Of a DNA stretch of 64,000 bases, positions 33,644 to 41,875 are shown in pieces. The number at the start of each line of letters is the position of its first letter. Within the stretch, counting starts at the first letter, position 1. Source of the stretch: Phycisphaerae bacterium (GTDB taxonomy: Bacteria; Planctomycetota; Phycisphaerae; Phycisphaerales; UBA1924); contig BJHL01000004.1 of assembly GCA_014192545.1 (NCBI GenBank), positions 124,001 to 188,000 of the forward strand, read 5' to 3'. The position numbers and the translations under genes are program-made. The notes beneath the pieces were generated by a model. The model was not told where the DNA came from. It saw only the letters and a program-made list of their open reading frames with translations, and searched no databases.

Positions 33644-34557
33644 CGTGCGGCCTCCTGCGGCTTGGGATTGGGCTCGTACCAGCCGTCGGTGCGGATGGGC
33701 TTGCCGCATTCCGACGCCGCCGCCTTCACCGCGTCCTCGAAGGCCATCTTCTCGAAAGCCTCCAGGGCGCTGCCCGGCGAGCAGTTGACGACGCGGAAGC
33801 GGTGCTTCTCGAAGTGCGGCTTGAGGGCCTCGAACCTCTTCGAAAGCGAGTCATACAGCACGTTGTTGTGCCGGATCGCATTCTGAGCCCGGTGCTCGTC
33901 GAAGGCGTACTTGCGCTCCGCGTCCATCTTGAAGTCGCAGCCGAGCAGGTACACCGTCGAGAAGCCGAGGTGATGGAGGAGGCGCAGGGCGACGAGCATG
34001 ACCGAGCGCTTGCCGGTGATGCCCAGCGAGTCGGGGTTCTTGGCGTCGTTGCCCCACGAGACCGTGTCCCCCGTGAGGAACCGCTCGTGGTCGAAGTGGT
34101 CGCTGCGGCGGAAGAACAGCACGCCCGGCATCTGGTGGACCTTGAAGGCGCTGCTGCGGAGCGTGCCGTCAGGGTTCATGACCTTCAGCCGCTTGTCCCA
34201 CATGCACGTGGGCACGAACTTCATGATGCCCGGGTCCTTCCAGCCCACGTCGATGAATCGCCCGGGATCGTCCACGCAGGTCCAGAGCGTGGGCCGCCGC
34301 ACCGACCAAGCGTTGTTGACGGCCATCGTGACGATGCCACGGGCGTCCAACAGCGAAAGGTCGATCTGCTTGAGCGACGGACCGGAGAGCATGAGGAAGG
34401 CGGACCGCCCCCGATAGAACCCACTCAGGGACACGGACTCGAACGTCGGCGGGGCGGTGTAGAGGCGCAGGCCATCGTGCGCGGGCTTGCGCGCCTTGAG
34501 CCCAGCCTGCAGCGCCGCGATGTCGGATTGGTTCTCACGCACCGCAGCACCCCCCAT
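33640..34557 (-). CDS. DUF115/MptE-like or GT42-like phage protein
   Basis: The about 305-residue protein contains RSAFLMLSGPSLKQIDLSLL, GIVTMAVNNAWSVRRPTLWT, VYLLGCDFKMD and HNNVLYDSLSKRFE. This pattern (GPSL, NN, GCDF) is that of the DUF115/MptE-like and CST-I sialyltransferase-like families; it has been seen in phage tail regions. ATG at 34557 is listed; GTG at 34542 (overlapping the methyltransferase stop) is an alternative. It lies between the methyltransferase and Hint genes in the modification module. Exact activity unknown. Confidence 0.65.
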   Translation of the reverse strand: MGGAAVRENQSDIAALQAGLKARKPAHDGLRLYTAPPTFESVSLSGFYRGRSAFLMLSGPSLKQIDLSLLDARGIVTMAVNNAWSVRRPTLWTCVDDPGRFIDVGWKDPGIMKFVPTCMWDKRLKVMNPDGTLRSSAFKVHQMPGVLFFRRSDHFDHERFLTGDTVSWGNDAKNPDSLGITGKRSVMLVALRLLHHLGFSTVYLLGCDFKMDAERKYAFDEHRAQNAIRHNNVLYDSLSKRFEALKPHFEKHRFRVVNCSPGSALEAFEKMAFEDAVKAAASECGKPIRTDGWYEPNPKPQEAAR

Positions 34558-35143
34558 CACTCTTGAACCGCCCGACGATGTACCGGGAGCCCGCCTTCGG
34601 CTTGCTCGCGACCCCGACGCGGGCGATGCGCTCCAGCCACCAGTCCAGCGGCCGAACCGTCGGGTGCAGCCCCTCGCCGGCGACGGTGGTCGTGCTCGGC
34701 CGCGTGCAGATCGATAAGATGAACCGCCCGCGCGGCACCGCGACGCGTCGCATCTCGGCAAGCGTGAGATCCACGTCCTCCGGCAGCAGGTGCTCGAGGG
34801 CGTCGAAGCTCGTCACCACGTCGGCGATGCCAGCCTGCAAGGCGGTCGCGTGCATCGGACGCACGAGGTCCGCCTCGGGGAACGCGAAGTCGACACCCAG
34901 CCCGTCGATGCCCAGACGCCGCAGCTCGCGCACGAGGTCGTTGCGGCCGCAACCGAAGTCCACCACGAACCTCGGCTTGCTCTCCTGGATGAGCGGGATC
35001 GCCGCCCGGCCGTGGTTGGATGAGCCGTACGTCGAGCCGGGCTTGCTCGCCAACGCCAGGTACTTGGCCCGCTCCTTGGCGCGCTTGGCGTCCAGCGGCG
35101 TCGCCGGCGCGGGTGTGGTCGTGGGGGTCGGAGTGGTCGTCAT
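34535..35143 (-). CDS. Class I SAM-dependent methyltransferase (phage)
   Basis: The 202-residue protein starts at ATG 35143 (4-base overlap with the gene upstream). A Thr/Pro-rich N-terminus (about 1-16) is followed by RFVVDFGCGRNDLVRELRRL, motif I of Rossmann methyltransferases. Then come VDFAFPEADLVRP and VVTSFDALEHLLPEDVDLTL (motif post-I/IV), and RGRFILSICTRP. The substrate may be a sugar or lipid because of its neighbours; this is inference. Confidence 0.82.
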   Translation of the reverse strand: MTTTPTPTTTPAPATPLDAKRAKERAKYLALASKPGSTYGSSNHGRAAIPLIQESKPRFVVDFGCGRNDLVRELRRLGIDGLGVDFAFPEADLVRPMHATALQAGIADVVTSFDALEHLLPEDVDLTLAEMRRVAVPRGRFILSICTRPSTTTVAGEGLHPTVRPLDWWLERIARVGVASKPKAGSRYIVGRFKSDGGCCGA

Positions 35144-36180
35144 TCCGCACCTCCGATGTAGAGGTTGAACTTGCGGTCCTCGTCGGCGGGGTCGGCGATC
35201 TCGATCAGGCTCATGGCCTCGAAGACCCACACCGGCTTGCCCCGGCTGTTGCGCTCGCAGGTCATCTGCACGCAGACGCCCTCGGGGATGGGCACGAGCT
35301 TGGGCTTGAGCGACCGCGCGGGCGGGCACTTGGGGAGCACGCCAGGGAGCTCGCACACCGGCCCGAGCCCGAGCAGACCGCCGAACCCAGAGCCGGGCTC
35401 GGAGTCGTTCATGTGATGAGCCTCAAAGCGGTTGATCGCGAGGCGTGTGGGATCCTCGCCGCCGCTGGGGGCCTGCGAGGACAGACCGTTCTCGACGGGC
35501 ACGTACCGCAGGTAGTCCGGGCTGCCGGGGTTCCCATCGATCTGGGCCTCGACCCACGGGTAGCGCCAGCGGTTGCGCTCGGTGGGGATCGGCTGGGCCG
35601 CGCCGAGGATCGCGGTGATGCGACCCGGCGACGGGCGGCCGAGTTCGATGACCGCCCACTTCTCGCCGGTGCCGTCCTCCTTCCAGAGGATGGGGATGCC
35701 GCCCATCGGCGTGCTGGCCAGGACCGTCTCCTCGGCCGCGAGCTCGCAGGTGGTGTCCGTCTCGTTGGTGATGTAGACCCGAGCCGTCGTCACACCAGTG
35801 AGCACGCACGGGCCGAGGGCGTTGGGCTTGATGGGCTGGAGCGCCACGGCGAAAGCGAGCGTGTCGGACTCCTCGGTGGCGACATCGCCGGTCAGTGGCG
35901 TGCGGCTGTGGAAGGTCCGCTCCTGGTCGTCCTCGCCCGGCTCGACCAGCACGCCCGTGATCGCCAGCGCGTGGTGCGGCTCGATCAGCTCGCCCGAATC
36001 GTTGCGGACCAGCACCACGCCGATGCCGCGCTGAGCCGACTCCACGAGCGGGCCCGCGACGGCCTGGCCACGCCCCTGACGCGAGCGCAGATCGACCGCC
36101 GCATCGACGAACGCGTTGTACGCGCCCGCGGGGATGCGGAGGGGCTGGCCGGATCGGACTTTGCGGAGGTCGTCGGGCAT
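35140..36180 (-). CDS. Phage tail-region protein, function unknown
   Basis: The 346-residue protein begins LRKVRSGQPLRIPAGAYNAF. It has beta-rich segments (GVVLVRNDSGELIEPHHALA, ILWKEDGTGEKWAVIELGRP) and a Cys-containing middle (GPVCELPGVLPKCPP). Position after tape measure and one other gene, and a start of RIPAxxxNAF type, match baseplate/tail-tip accessory proteins in related prophages. I do not recognise a named domain. Confidence 0.6.
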   Translation of the reverse strand: MPDDLRKVRSGQPLRIPAGAYNAFVDAAVDLRSRQGRGQAVAGPLVESAQRGIGVVLVRNDSGELIEPHHALAITGVLVEPGEDDQERTFHSRTPLTGDVATEESDTLAFAVALQPIKPNALGPCVLTGVTTARVYITNETDTTCELAAEETVLASTPMGGIPILWKEDGTGEKWAVIELGRPSPGRITAILGAAQPIPTERNRWRYPWVEAQIDGNPGSPDYLRYVPVENGLSSQAPSGGEDPTRLAINRFEAHHMNDSEPGSGFGGLLGLGPVCELPGVLPKCPPARSLKPKLVPIPEGVCVQMTCERNSRGKPVWVFEAMSLIEIADPADEDRKFNLYIGGAE

Positions 36181-36183
36181 GCT

Positions 36184-37002
36184 TTAGATTCCGAGTGCTC
36201 CGAAGTTGGCCTGGTCGTACACGCGCTCGACGTACGCGGCGATGGGTTTCTTGATGATCGCGCCCGAGCCCGAGTCTTCCGCGTCGGCGTAGCGGACCCA
36301 CAGGTACTCCCACCCCTTCTTGTTGATCCCGGTCACGGGGCCGACGGTCAGGTTGGTCTGGTTGGGGCTTGCTGCGAACCGGAACGTGATCTCCCAGTCG
36401 TCATCAGGACCGTCGCCGCGCTTGGATCCCGTCGCGCCCAGGAACAACACCTCGCCCGCCGCGAACCCACGGAACGAGCCCGCGTTGGTCTTGCCCGTGC
36501 ACGAGAAGATCGCGCCCTTGTACGACGCGGTGACCTGCGCATCGGTGAAGTAGTGCGTCTCGGAGAACTGGTAGACGGGGACCGTGATGCCGACGCCCTC
36601 GACGCCGTCGGCGGTGACGCCGATCGCGCCGCCGAAGTCGGGCGCGGTGGTGCCCGGCGCTGGGCGGCGCTGCATGGTCTGAAGGCTCTGGGTGATGTGC
36701 TGGGCGCCGCCGCCGGTCTCAAAGGTGAATGACGACTCGCTCGGTGTGCTCGTGCCGGTAGAGGTGCTCTGGCTGTAGCGGACGGTGACATCCCACAGCT
36801 GCGGGCCGATGGGCTCAATCTGAATGGTCTGGCGAGGGAGCGTGTCGTAAGTCGCTGGGGAGGCCGCCTGCGCTGCGGTGCGGGCCGCGAGGTCGTCGGC
36901 CGTGCCGCGCACGATGTAGCCGAGCTCGGCAGAGGACTGCGAGGCTTGGTTCGCCTTGGTGGAGCGGCGGCTCTCGAACTTCTCAAACACCTCGACCGGC
37001 AC
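36184..37002 (-). CDS. Phage tail-tip/distal tail candidate, function unknown
   Basis: The 272-residue protein follows directly after the tape measure gene in transcription order. The GTG start at 37002 has AAAGGAG upstream. Segments TIQIEPIGPQLWDVTVRYSQ, SSFTFETGGGAQHITQSL and DWEITFRFAASPNQTN are beta-rich. Position is that of distal tail (Dit-like) proteins but no signature is seen. Confidence 0.55.
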   Translation of the reverse strand: MPVEVFEKFESRRSTKANQASQSSAELGYIVRGTADDLAARTAAQAASPATYDTLPRQTIQIEPIGPQLWDVTVRYSQSTSTGTSTPSESSFTFETGGGAQHITQSLQTMQRRPAPGTTAPDFGGAIGVTADGVEGVGITVPVYQFSETHYFTDAQVTASYKGAIFSCTGKTNAGSFRGFAAGEVLFLGATGSKRGDGPDDDWEITFRFAASPNQTNLTVGPVTGINKKGWEYLWVRYADAEDSGSGAIIKKPIAAYVERVYDQANFGALGI

Positions 37003-37032
37003 GAGCGATCAACTCCTTTCTACGTGAATGCG

Positions 37033-39033
37033 TCAGGCGAACCGCAGTCCGTTGTCCACGCTGGCATCCAGCAGACGCTTGGTATTGCGGGCGGTCTGCT
37101 CGGTGGCGCTGGCGGTGCGCTCGGCGGCGTCGCCACCGGTGCCGAGGCCCGAGACAGCCGCGGAACTGAACGTGCCGGTGACGCTGATGCCCTTACCGAT
37201 GGCCGCGCCGAGGCCCGACAGCCGTTCCTCGAAGTCGGCCAGTAGGTCCCGCTGCGGGCGACCTGGCCCTTTCTCCGCGTCGGCGGCCTCGCGCTTCTTG
37301 CGGGCCTCCTCGATCGCGGCGGCGAGTTTCTGCTTGGCGGCGTCGAGCGCGGCCTGCGACTCGGCGAGCCCGGCTTCCGTGTCTTTGCGCAAGGCTTCCT
37401 GGGCGTTCTCAAAGTCCTGGCCGATCGCAGCGAGCGTCGCCTCGTGCATCGCGGCGGCGTCCCGGCGCTGGGCCTCACGTTCCTTGTCGCGTGCGGTCAC
37501 CGATTGCTGGGCAGCGTGCTCCAGTTCGACGAGCCGGGATTCGAGCTGCTGGTCCACCGCCTTCTTGGCGGCTTCGACATCCAGCCCGTCATCGAACAGC
37601 CCCTGGATCTCCAGCATGCGCTTGGCGACCCAGCTCGACGCCTCCTCCCAGATCATCTGGAAGCCGGTGGCGAAGTTGGTCCATGTCTTTGACAGGAAGG
37701 CGGTGGTCTCGATCCACGCGACCTCGAGCGCGTGGAACACAATCTCGGCGGCGGCCAGCGCCCCGTACCACATGGAGTACGCCGTGGAGACGAAGAACTC
37801 CTTCGCCCCCAGCCACGCCTTGTTGAGCGCCGCGACGCCCTGCTGCCAGATCACCTTCAGAGACAGCCACAGGATCTCGGCGGCCAGCGCGATGTCGCCG
37901 GCGGCGAGGGCGTCGGAGATGCCGCCGACCACTTTGCCGACCCAATCTCGCAGCTCGGTGAACTTCTCCGCGAGCCACGACAGCGCCTCGCCGCCCGCGC
38001 CGGTGACGACCAGCAGTGTGCCGCCGAGCGCCACGATCGCGGCAATTGTCAGACCCACCGGAGTGAGCACAGCGCCGATCGCGCCCCCGATCAGGCTGAA
38101 CGCTGTGCCGATCCCGCCGATGACGGCGGCCACGATGCCCAGCGCCGCGCCGATGCCAGAGATGATGTAGCCCAGGCCGACGATGGCAATCCCCGCGACG
38201 GCGACCGCCGCCGCGACCTTGAGCGCCCAGACGACCGTTTCCTTGTTCGCCTTCACCCACGCCGTAACGCTCACGACGATGCGGGTGATCCGCTCGGTCA
38301 GGTCCTTGATAGTCGGTGCGAGCGCCCCGCCGATGGTGAAGACGCCCTGCTTGAGGACTTTCCAGAGAGTGCCGAGGGCATCGTTGAGTTCCGCAGCATT
38401 ACGTGCGGTCTCAGTGCTCACGGTCAGTCCCAGCTTGCGGGCCTGCTCCTGCATCTTGTTGATGCCCGCAGCGCCGTCGGCCATCAGCGGAAGAAGCTTG
38501 GTCCCGGCCTTGCCGAAGAGCTCCATCGCCATCGCGGCCCGGAGCGCCGGGTCTTGGATCTGTGAGATCCGGTCGGCCAGCAGCTTGAACTGCTCGTCAG
38601 GAGAGAGCTTCGCCAGGTCCTGCACGGTCAGCCCAAGCCGTGCGAGTGCCTCGTTTGCCCCTTGCGAACCCTGCGACGCCTCCGTCAGCGTCTTCTGCAT
38701 AACGCGGAGGCCGTTCTCCAGCGTCTCCATGTCCGTGCCAGAGAGGTCGGCAGCGTAACCGAGCTCTGACAGGGCCTCGACACTCACGCCCGTGCGGGCG
38801 CTCATCTTGTCGAGCGCATCGCCCGAGTCGCTGAACACCTTTGCGGTGCCGAGCAGCGCCGTGATCGCCGCGACACCGATGCCCGCCATCTTCGTGCCGA
38901 TGGACCGCAGCCCAGCGCCGAAGGCTTCGAGCTTCTTCTGGGCCGCCTTCAGTCCAGCCGACAGCTTGTCGCTGACGCCCAGCTCAACGAAGGCTCGCCC
39001 GGCTCGGATGCCCCGCGTATCGGCCACGTTCAA
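37033..39033 (-). CDS. Phage tail tape measure protein
   Basis: The 666-residue protein has an N-terminal phage-minor-tail-type domain (FVELGVSDKLSAGLKAAQKK, MSARTGVSVEALSELGYAAD, AAMAMELFGKAGTKLLPLMA). Hydrophobic helices follow in the centre (about 245-335: WALKVAAAVAVAGIAIVGLG), then a long charged coiled coil (SVTARDKEREAQRRDAAAM, ALRKDTEAGLAESQAAL). The length suggests a tail of roughly 100 nm by the usual 1.5 angstrom per residue rule. Start TTG at 39033 follows AAAGGGTGA; a GTG two codons later is possible. Confidence 0.9.
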   Translation of the reverse strand: MNVADTRGIRAGRAFVELGVSDKLSAGLKAAQKKLEAFGAGLRSIGTKMAGIGVAAITALLGTAKVFSDSGDALDKMSARTGVSVEALSELGYAADLSGTDMETLENGLRVMQKTLTEASQGSQGANEALARLGLTVQDLAKLSPDEQFKLLADRISQIQDPALRAAMAMELFGKAGTKLLPLMADGAAGINKMQEQARKLGLTVSTETARNAAELNDALGTLWKVLKQGVFTIGGALAPTIKDLTERITRIVVSVTAWVKANKETVVWALKVAAAVAVAGIAIVGLGYIISGIGAALGIVAAVIGGIGTAFSLIGGAIGAVLTPVGLTIAAIVALGGTLLVVTGAGGEALSWLAEKFTELRDWVGKVVGGISDALAAGDIALAAEILWLSLKVIWQQGVAALNKAWLGAKEFFVSTAYSMWYGALAAAEIVFHALEVAWIETTAFLSKTWTNFATGFQMIWEEASSWVAKRMLEIQGLFDDGLDVEAAKKAVDQQLESRLVELEHAAQQSVTARDKEREAQRRDAAAMHEATLAAIGQDFENAQEALRKDTEAGLAESQAALDAAKQKLAAAIEEARKKREAADAEKGPGRPQRDLLADFEERLSGLGAAIGKGISVTGTFSSAAVSGLGTGGDAAERTASATEQTARNTKRLLDASVDNGLRFA

Positions 39034-39477
39034 TCACCCTTTCTTGATCGAGTTCCGCCACAAGAGCGGCAGGTTTGGCCGCTCCTTCTCCAGCGCCGGG
39101 GCCATGTACGGCCGCGGCGCGATCTTGACCTTCTGCGATGTGAGTTTGCCGCCGCGCCTGCGGAACACGACGGTCTCGCCGCCGTGCTCGAGGACACTCG
39201 GTGCCGGGGGGTCGCTCTTCTTGAATCCCACCGGCCCGACGACCACCGAGTCGTTCGGCTTGTCGTACCCGAAGAGGATCAGCCGCCGCAGGCTGCCCTC
39301 GTGCGAATGGGGCGGGGCACCGGGAGGAGCCGACCCCTTGCGTTTGCGGATGCTCGTCTTGGCCGCCGTGCGGATGAACGCGCCGGCCTTGCTGAGCACC
39401 TTCCGCTTGGCGTTGTCGACCGCCGCCATGACGACGTGGCGGTCGAAGAACATGTCTTTGATCCGCATGGTGATCAC
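39034..39477 (-). CDS. HK97 gp10-like minor head/tail protein
   Basis: The 147-residue protein starts at GTG 39477, which overlaps the lipoprotein stop (GTGA) and has GGGAG six bases before it; ATG at 39468 is an alternative. FVMAAVDNAKRKVL-like and GAFIRTAAKTSIRKRKG segments, and a C-terminal APRPYMAPALEKERPNLPLL, match the gp10 (head-closure/tail-completion, Pfam HK97-gp10_like) pattern. Location just before the tape measure is a little unusual for gp10. Confidence 0.6.
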   Translation of the reverse strand: MITMRIKDMFFDRHVVMAAVDNAKRKVLSKAGAFIRTAAKTSIRKRKGSAPPGAPPHSHEGSLRRLILFGYDKPNDSVVVGPVGFKKSDPPAPSVLEHGGETVVFRRRGGKLTSQKVKIAPRPYMAPALEKERPNLPLLWRNSIKKG

Positions 39478-39974
39478 GCGCCGCTCCCCGCCCCCCCACC
39501 CGGACCACCATTGCCGCCGCCGGTGCCGGCGATGGTGCTGCCCTTCTCCAGGCCCTTGTTGAACGACGCTTCCTTCTCCTTCCGCAGACGGCCCGACCCG
39601 ATGAACAGGCCGACGATGCCGGTGAGCGCGGGCAGTGCGGGCCCGAGCACGGGAAGCCCCGCGACGGTCGGACCGACCGTGTCGAGGGCCGAGAGCGTGA
39701 GCTGACCGAGCAGCCCTCGGATCTCGCCCGCCTTCTCGATGTTGCCTTTCCATTGCGCCCCGGTCGTCTGCGTGAGATTGAACCAGTTCTGGTACTCCAC
39801 TTCCGCTTCGTTGAGGCTCAGCGTCGACGGCAGGCCGGTGGTCTGCTGGATGGTGTTGGGCGTCTTGACCTTGACGATGTCGCCAAGGTCAAGGCCGGCG
39901 CACGACGCGAGCACGAGCGCCAGCAGGATCAGGGCACCGATGTAGACGTAGTGGCGAGTGGACAGGCTCTTCAT
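39474..39974 (-). CDS. Prophage lipoprotein with second hydrophobic helix
   Basis: The 166-residue protein has a signal peptide with lipobox LASC (MKSLSTRHYVYIGALILLALVLASC, Cys25). It continues with a polar region (NEAEVEYQNWFNLTQTTGAQ), then a hydrophobic segment (TVAGLPVLGPALPALTGIVGLFIG, about 103-126), then a charged Gly-rich tail. It overlaps genes on both sides. Location between the tail chaperones and tape measure suggests a tail-linked function such as superinfection exclusion or lysis (spanin-like); neither is proven. Confidence 0.65.
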   Translation of the reverse strand: MKSLSTRHYVYIGALILLALVLASCAGLDLGDIVKVKTPNTIQQTTGLPSTLSLNEAEVEYQNWFNLTQTTGAQWKGNIEKAGEIRGLLGQLTLSALDTVGPTVAGLPVLGPALPALTGIVGLFIGSGRLRKEKEASFNKGLEKGSTIAGTGGGNGGPGGGAGSGA

Positions 39975-40216
39975 GCGCGAGTCTCCTTGGCGACCTCCGG
40001 CATGCGGCGGTCGATGAACACGTCTTTGAGGACCGACACGTCAACCCTGACGGGGCGGGCGGGCTTGTTGAATGGGTCGAAGTCGGATGGCTTGAGCAGG
40101 CGGGATCGCTTGGGGTCGCGGGCGGTGTTGGCCACCACGGACATGACGGCGGCGGCGATCGACCAGTCGTGGCGCTGGCGACCATCGAGCATGGCGACCA
40201 GCTCCCGCAACGTCAG
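39971..40216 (-). CDS. Tail assembly chaperone T-part, expressed by -1 frameshift from the upstream gene
   Basis: The about 81 codons lie in the -1 frame of the preceding gene and continue directly from its end. The frame is open across the GGGCCCC heptamer at 40222-40216. It reads TLRELVAMLDGRQRHDWSIA and contains DPKRSRLLKPSDFDPFN, the usual C-terminal (T) module of lambda gpGT-like chaperones. An independent start would need the TTG at 40210, which has no Shine-Dalgarno. Normal product is expected to be the fusion of about 250 residues. Confidence 0.75.
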   Translation of the reverse strand: MTLRELVAMLDGRQRHDWSIAAAVMSVVANTARDPKRSRLLKPSDFDPFNKPARPVRVDVSVLKDVFIDRRMPEVAKETRA

Positions 40217-40728
40217 GGGCCCGGGGTCGAGGCCGAGGGCTCCGGCGCACTGGTAGATGAACTTCCAGGCGTCGGCGGCTCGGGGATGGGTGGGACCATC
40301 CGGATCACAAGCTTGTCCAGCTCGCTCTCGCTGGTCAGCGTCTCGATCCGTTTCTCCGTCAGGTCGCGGGCCTTGTCCAGCACCCGGTTGGTGGCCTGGA
40401 GCACCCGCCCGAGGTTGGCCCGGTCCCTCGGGCTCGGGCAGAAACTGATCAATTCATCCAGCACCGTCTGCGTGGCGGCCTCGATGGCGTCGCCCGCCAT
40501 CGCCTTGCCGAACTCCTCGTCCGACACCTTGGCGGCGTCGGCCTCAGGCTTACAGACGGCGTAGACCACGTCGCACAGGAGCACCGGGTCGCGGATGAGC
40601 TTCTCGATGAGCGTCCCCTCGATGACCTGCATGAGGTCGACGCCCGTGAGCCCGCGCACGCGCTTGAGCGTGGCGACGTTGATGTCCACCGTCCAGGTCC
40701 GACCCGCGTTGTCCTTGAACTGCCGCAT
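40213..40728 (-). CDS. Tail assembly chaperone, G-like
   Basis: The 171-residue protein starts at ATG 40728 (MRQFKDNAGRTWTVDINVAT). It contains the helical chaperone body: TLKRVRGLTGVDLMQVIEGT, LCDVVYAVCKPEADA and GRVLQATNRVLDKARDLTEK. It sits between the tail tube and tape measure genes in the classic G position. The frame ends P-G-P-stop with the slippery GGGCCCC spanning the last codons, so a fraction of ribosomes would read on to the T-part. Confidence 0.85.
   Translation of the reverse strand: MRQFKDNAGRTWTVDINVATLKRVRGLTGVDLMQVIEGTLIEKLIRDPVLLCDVVYAVCKPEADAAKVSDEEFGKAMAGDAIEAATQTVLDELISFCPSPRDRANLGRVLQATNRVLDKARDLTEKRIETLTSESELDKLVIRMVPPIPEPPTPGSSSTSAPEPSASTPGP
40216..40222 (-). promoter_or_regulatory. 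-1 programmed ribosomal frameshift site GGGCCCC
   Basis: In the zero frame the codons are CCG GGC CCC TGA. The heptamer fits X XXY YYZ (G GGC CCC) exactly and lies immediately before the stop. Slipping one base back gives GGG CCC CTG ACG TTG, continuing in frame into the 39971 coding region. Confidence 0.8.
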
Positions 40729-40742
40729 CCGTACCTCCGTGC

Positions 40743-41171
40743 TTAGCTGCCGATCCATGAGGGCGCCGTGGTCGAGTACGTCACCTTCGCCGTCACCGAG
40801 ACGGTGATGGCCTCTTCGAGGGCTTCACTGCGGCTGAAGTTGGTGATGGAGAAGTCCGCCTGCAGGCCCTGACCCGCTGTGTCGTCGAGGATCTGCAGGC
40901 CGATGGGGTCGTTGTTGAAGAAGGCGTTCTTGATGGCGGTAAACCCGGCATCGCCGGTGTCCCAGACCATCTCGAACTCCACGCTCGCTTCCTTGAGCGT
41001 GGCGACCGTGGCTCGCCAGCCGTTGTTGGCCCGCGTGGTCACGTCCGCCTCGCCCGCTTCGAGGTTCAGCGTCACGTCGCGGGTGTTGCCCAGCGCCGTC
41101 CACGCCCCCGCGCCTGCCTGGCCGCCCGTCTTGTACTTGAGGGCGGCCTCCATGCCGAGCCTGATTGCCAT
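40743..41171 (-). CDS. Phage major tail tube protein
   Basis: The 142-residue protein has the tail tube pattern of lambda gpV-like/TTP proteins: MAIRLGMEAALKYKTGG, WTALGNTRDVTLNLEAGEAD, GWRATVATLKEASVEFEMVW and LQADFSITNFSRSEALEEAI. It is followed by the chaperone pair, as expected. Start ATG with AAGGAGT upstream (41172-41180). Confidence 0.9.
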   Translation of the reverse strand: MAIRLGMEAALKYKTGGQAGAGAWTALGNTRDVTLNLEAGEADVTTRANNGWRATVATLKEASVEFEMVWDTGDAGFTAIKNAFFNNDPIGLQILDDTAGQGLQADFSITNFSRSEALEEAITVSVTAKVTYSTTAPSWIGS

Positions 41172-41183
41172 CGCTGACTCCTT

Positions 41184-41441
41184 TCACTCGGCGCTGTGGC
41201 CGACCACGAAGACCATCTCGCCGCCCTTGCTCTTGACCAGAATGTCCGCCAAGTTGACCCGCTCGAAGTAGTACTGCGTGCCCGGAGCGACCTCGATGGG
41301 GTCGGTCTTGCCGTCGGTCAGCAGCAGGTCCTGCGTGTTCTTGTGCGACGCGGTGAGCGTGAAGGTGGCGATCGTCTTCTGGGTCGCCAGCGGCTTGAGC
41401 TCATCGGTCATCGCCACGCTGAAGATGATCGTGTTGCGCAT
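41184..41441 (-). CDS. Small phage tail-region protein
   Basis: The 85-residue protein starts at ATG 41441, with GGAGG six bases upstream, just after the stop of the tail-terminator gene. Beta-rich sequence (IFSVAMTDELKPLATQ, TIATFTLTASHKNTQDLLLT) resembles small tail tube or connector accessory domains. No firm family. Confidence 0.55.
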   Translation of the reverse strand: MRNTIIFSVAMTDELKPLATQKTIATFTLTASHKNTQDLLLTDGKTDPIEVAPGTQYYFERVNLADILVKSKGGEMVFVVGHSAE

Positions 41442-41443
41442 GG

Positions 41444-41875
41444 CTACCTCCGCTCCCGGTAGGTGACGCTGAGCACGCTTGTGAACACCCGGTGCTGCTC
41501 GAGCGATTCGCTCGACACCACCGGCTCGTTGTTGATCCCGACCCAAGCCGCGTCGGGAAAGCCTTCCAGCCGTTTGAATCGCAGGTGATCTGCGATCGCC
41601 TCGACCAACACGAGCAGTTCATCGATCGCGGCTTCGGCCCCGTCCGCGGGCAGCTTCTTCTGCACGCCCACGTCAACGACATACTCGATCGCCAGGCTGT
41701 CCCGCGTCACCGGCGACATCTGCAGCGCGCGGGGGACCACCGACACGCGGAGGTCCTTGAGGTCCTCCAGCGTGAACGCGGACTGGTACATGCGGACGGC
41801 CGTGACCGCCTGCCCGAAAGAACCCGCGCTCACGTGCGCGGCGACGGCGTCGGCGAGGGCGGCGATCGTGCTCAC
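41444..41875 (-). CDS. Phage tail terminator-like protein
   Basis: The 143-residue protein starts at GTG 41875 overlapping the previous stop by 4 bases. STIAALADAVAAHVSAGSFG and LEDLKDLRVSVVPRALQMSP are the N-terminal pattern of tail-terminator/minor tail U-like proteins. VEAIADHLRFKRLEGF and VTYRERR follow. Position just before tail tube genes fits. Confidence 0.7.
   Translation of the reverse strand: MSTIAALADAVAAHVSAGSFGQAVTAVRMYQSAFTLEDLKDLRVSVVPRALQMSPVTRDSLAIEYVVDVGVQKKLPADGAEAAIDELLVLVEAIADHLRFKRLEGFPDAAWVGINNEPVVSSESLEQHRVFTSVLSVTYRERR

Noticed and set aside
35020-36732. 570-codon plus-strand frame opposite tail genes
   Set aside because: Antisense shadow of GC-rich tail genes, no start signal, no domain.
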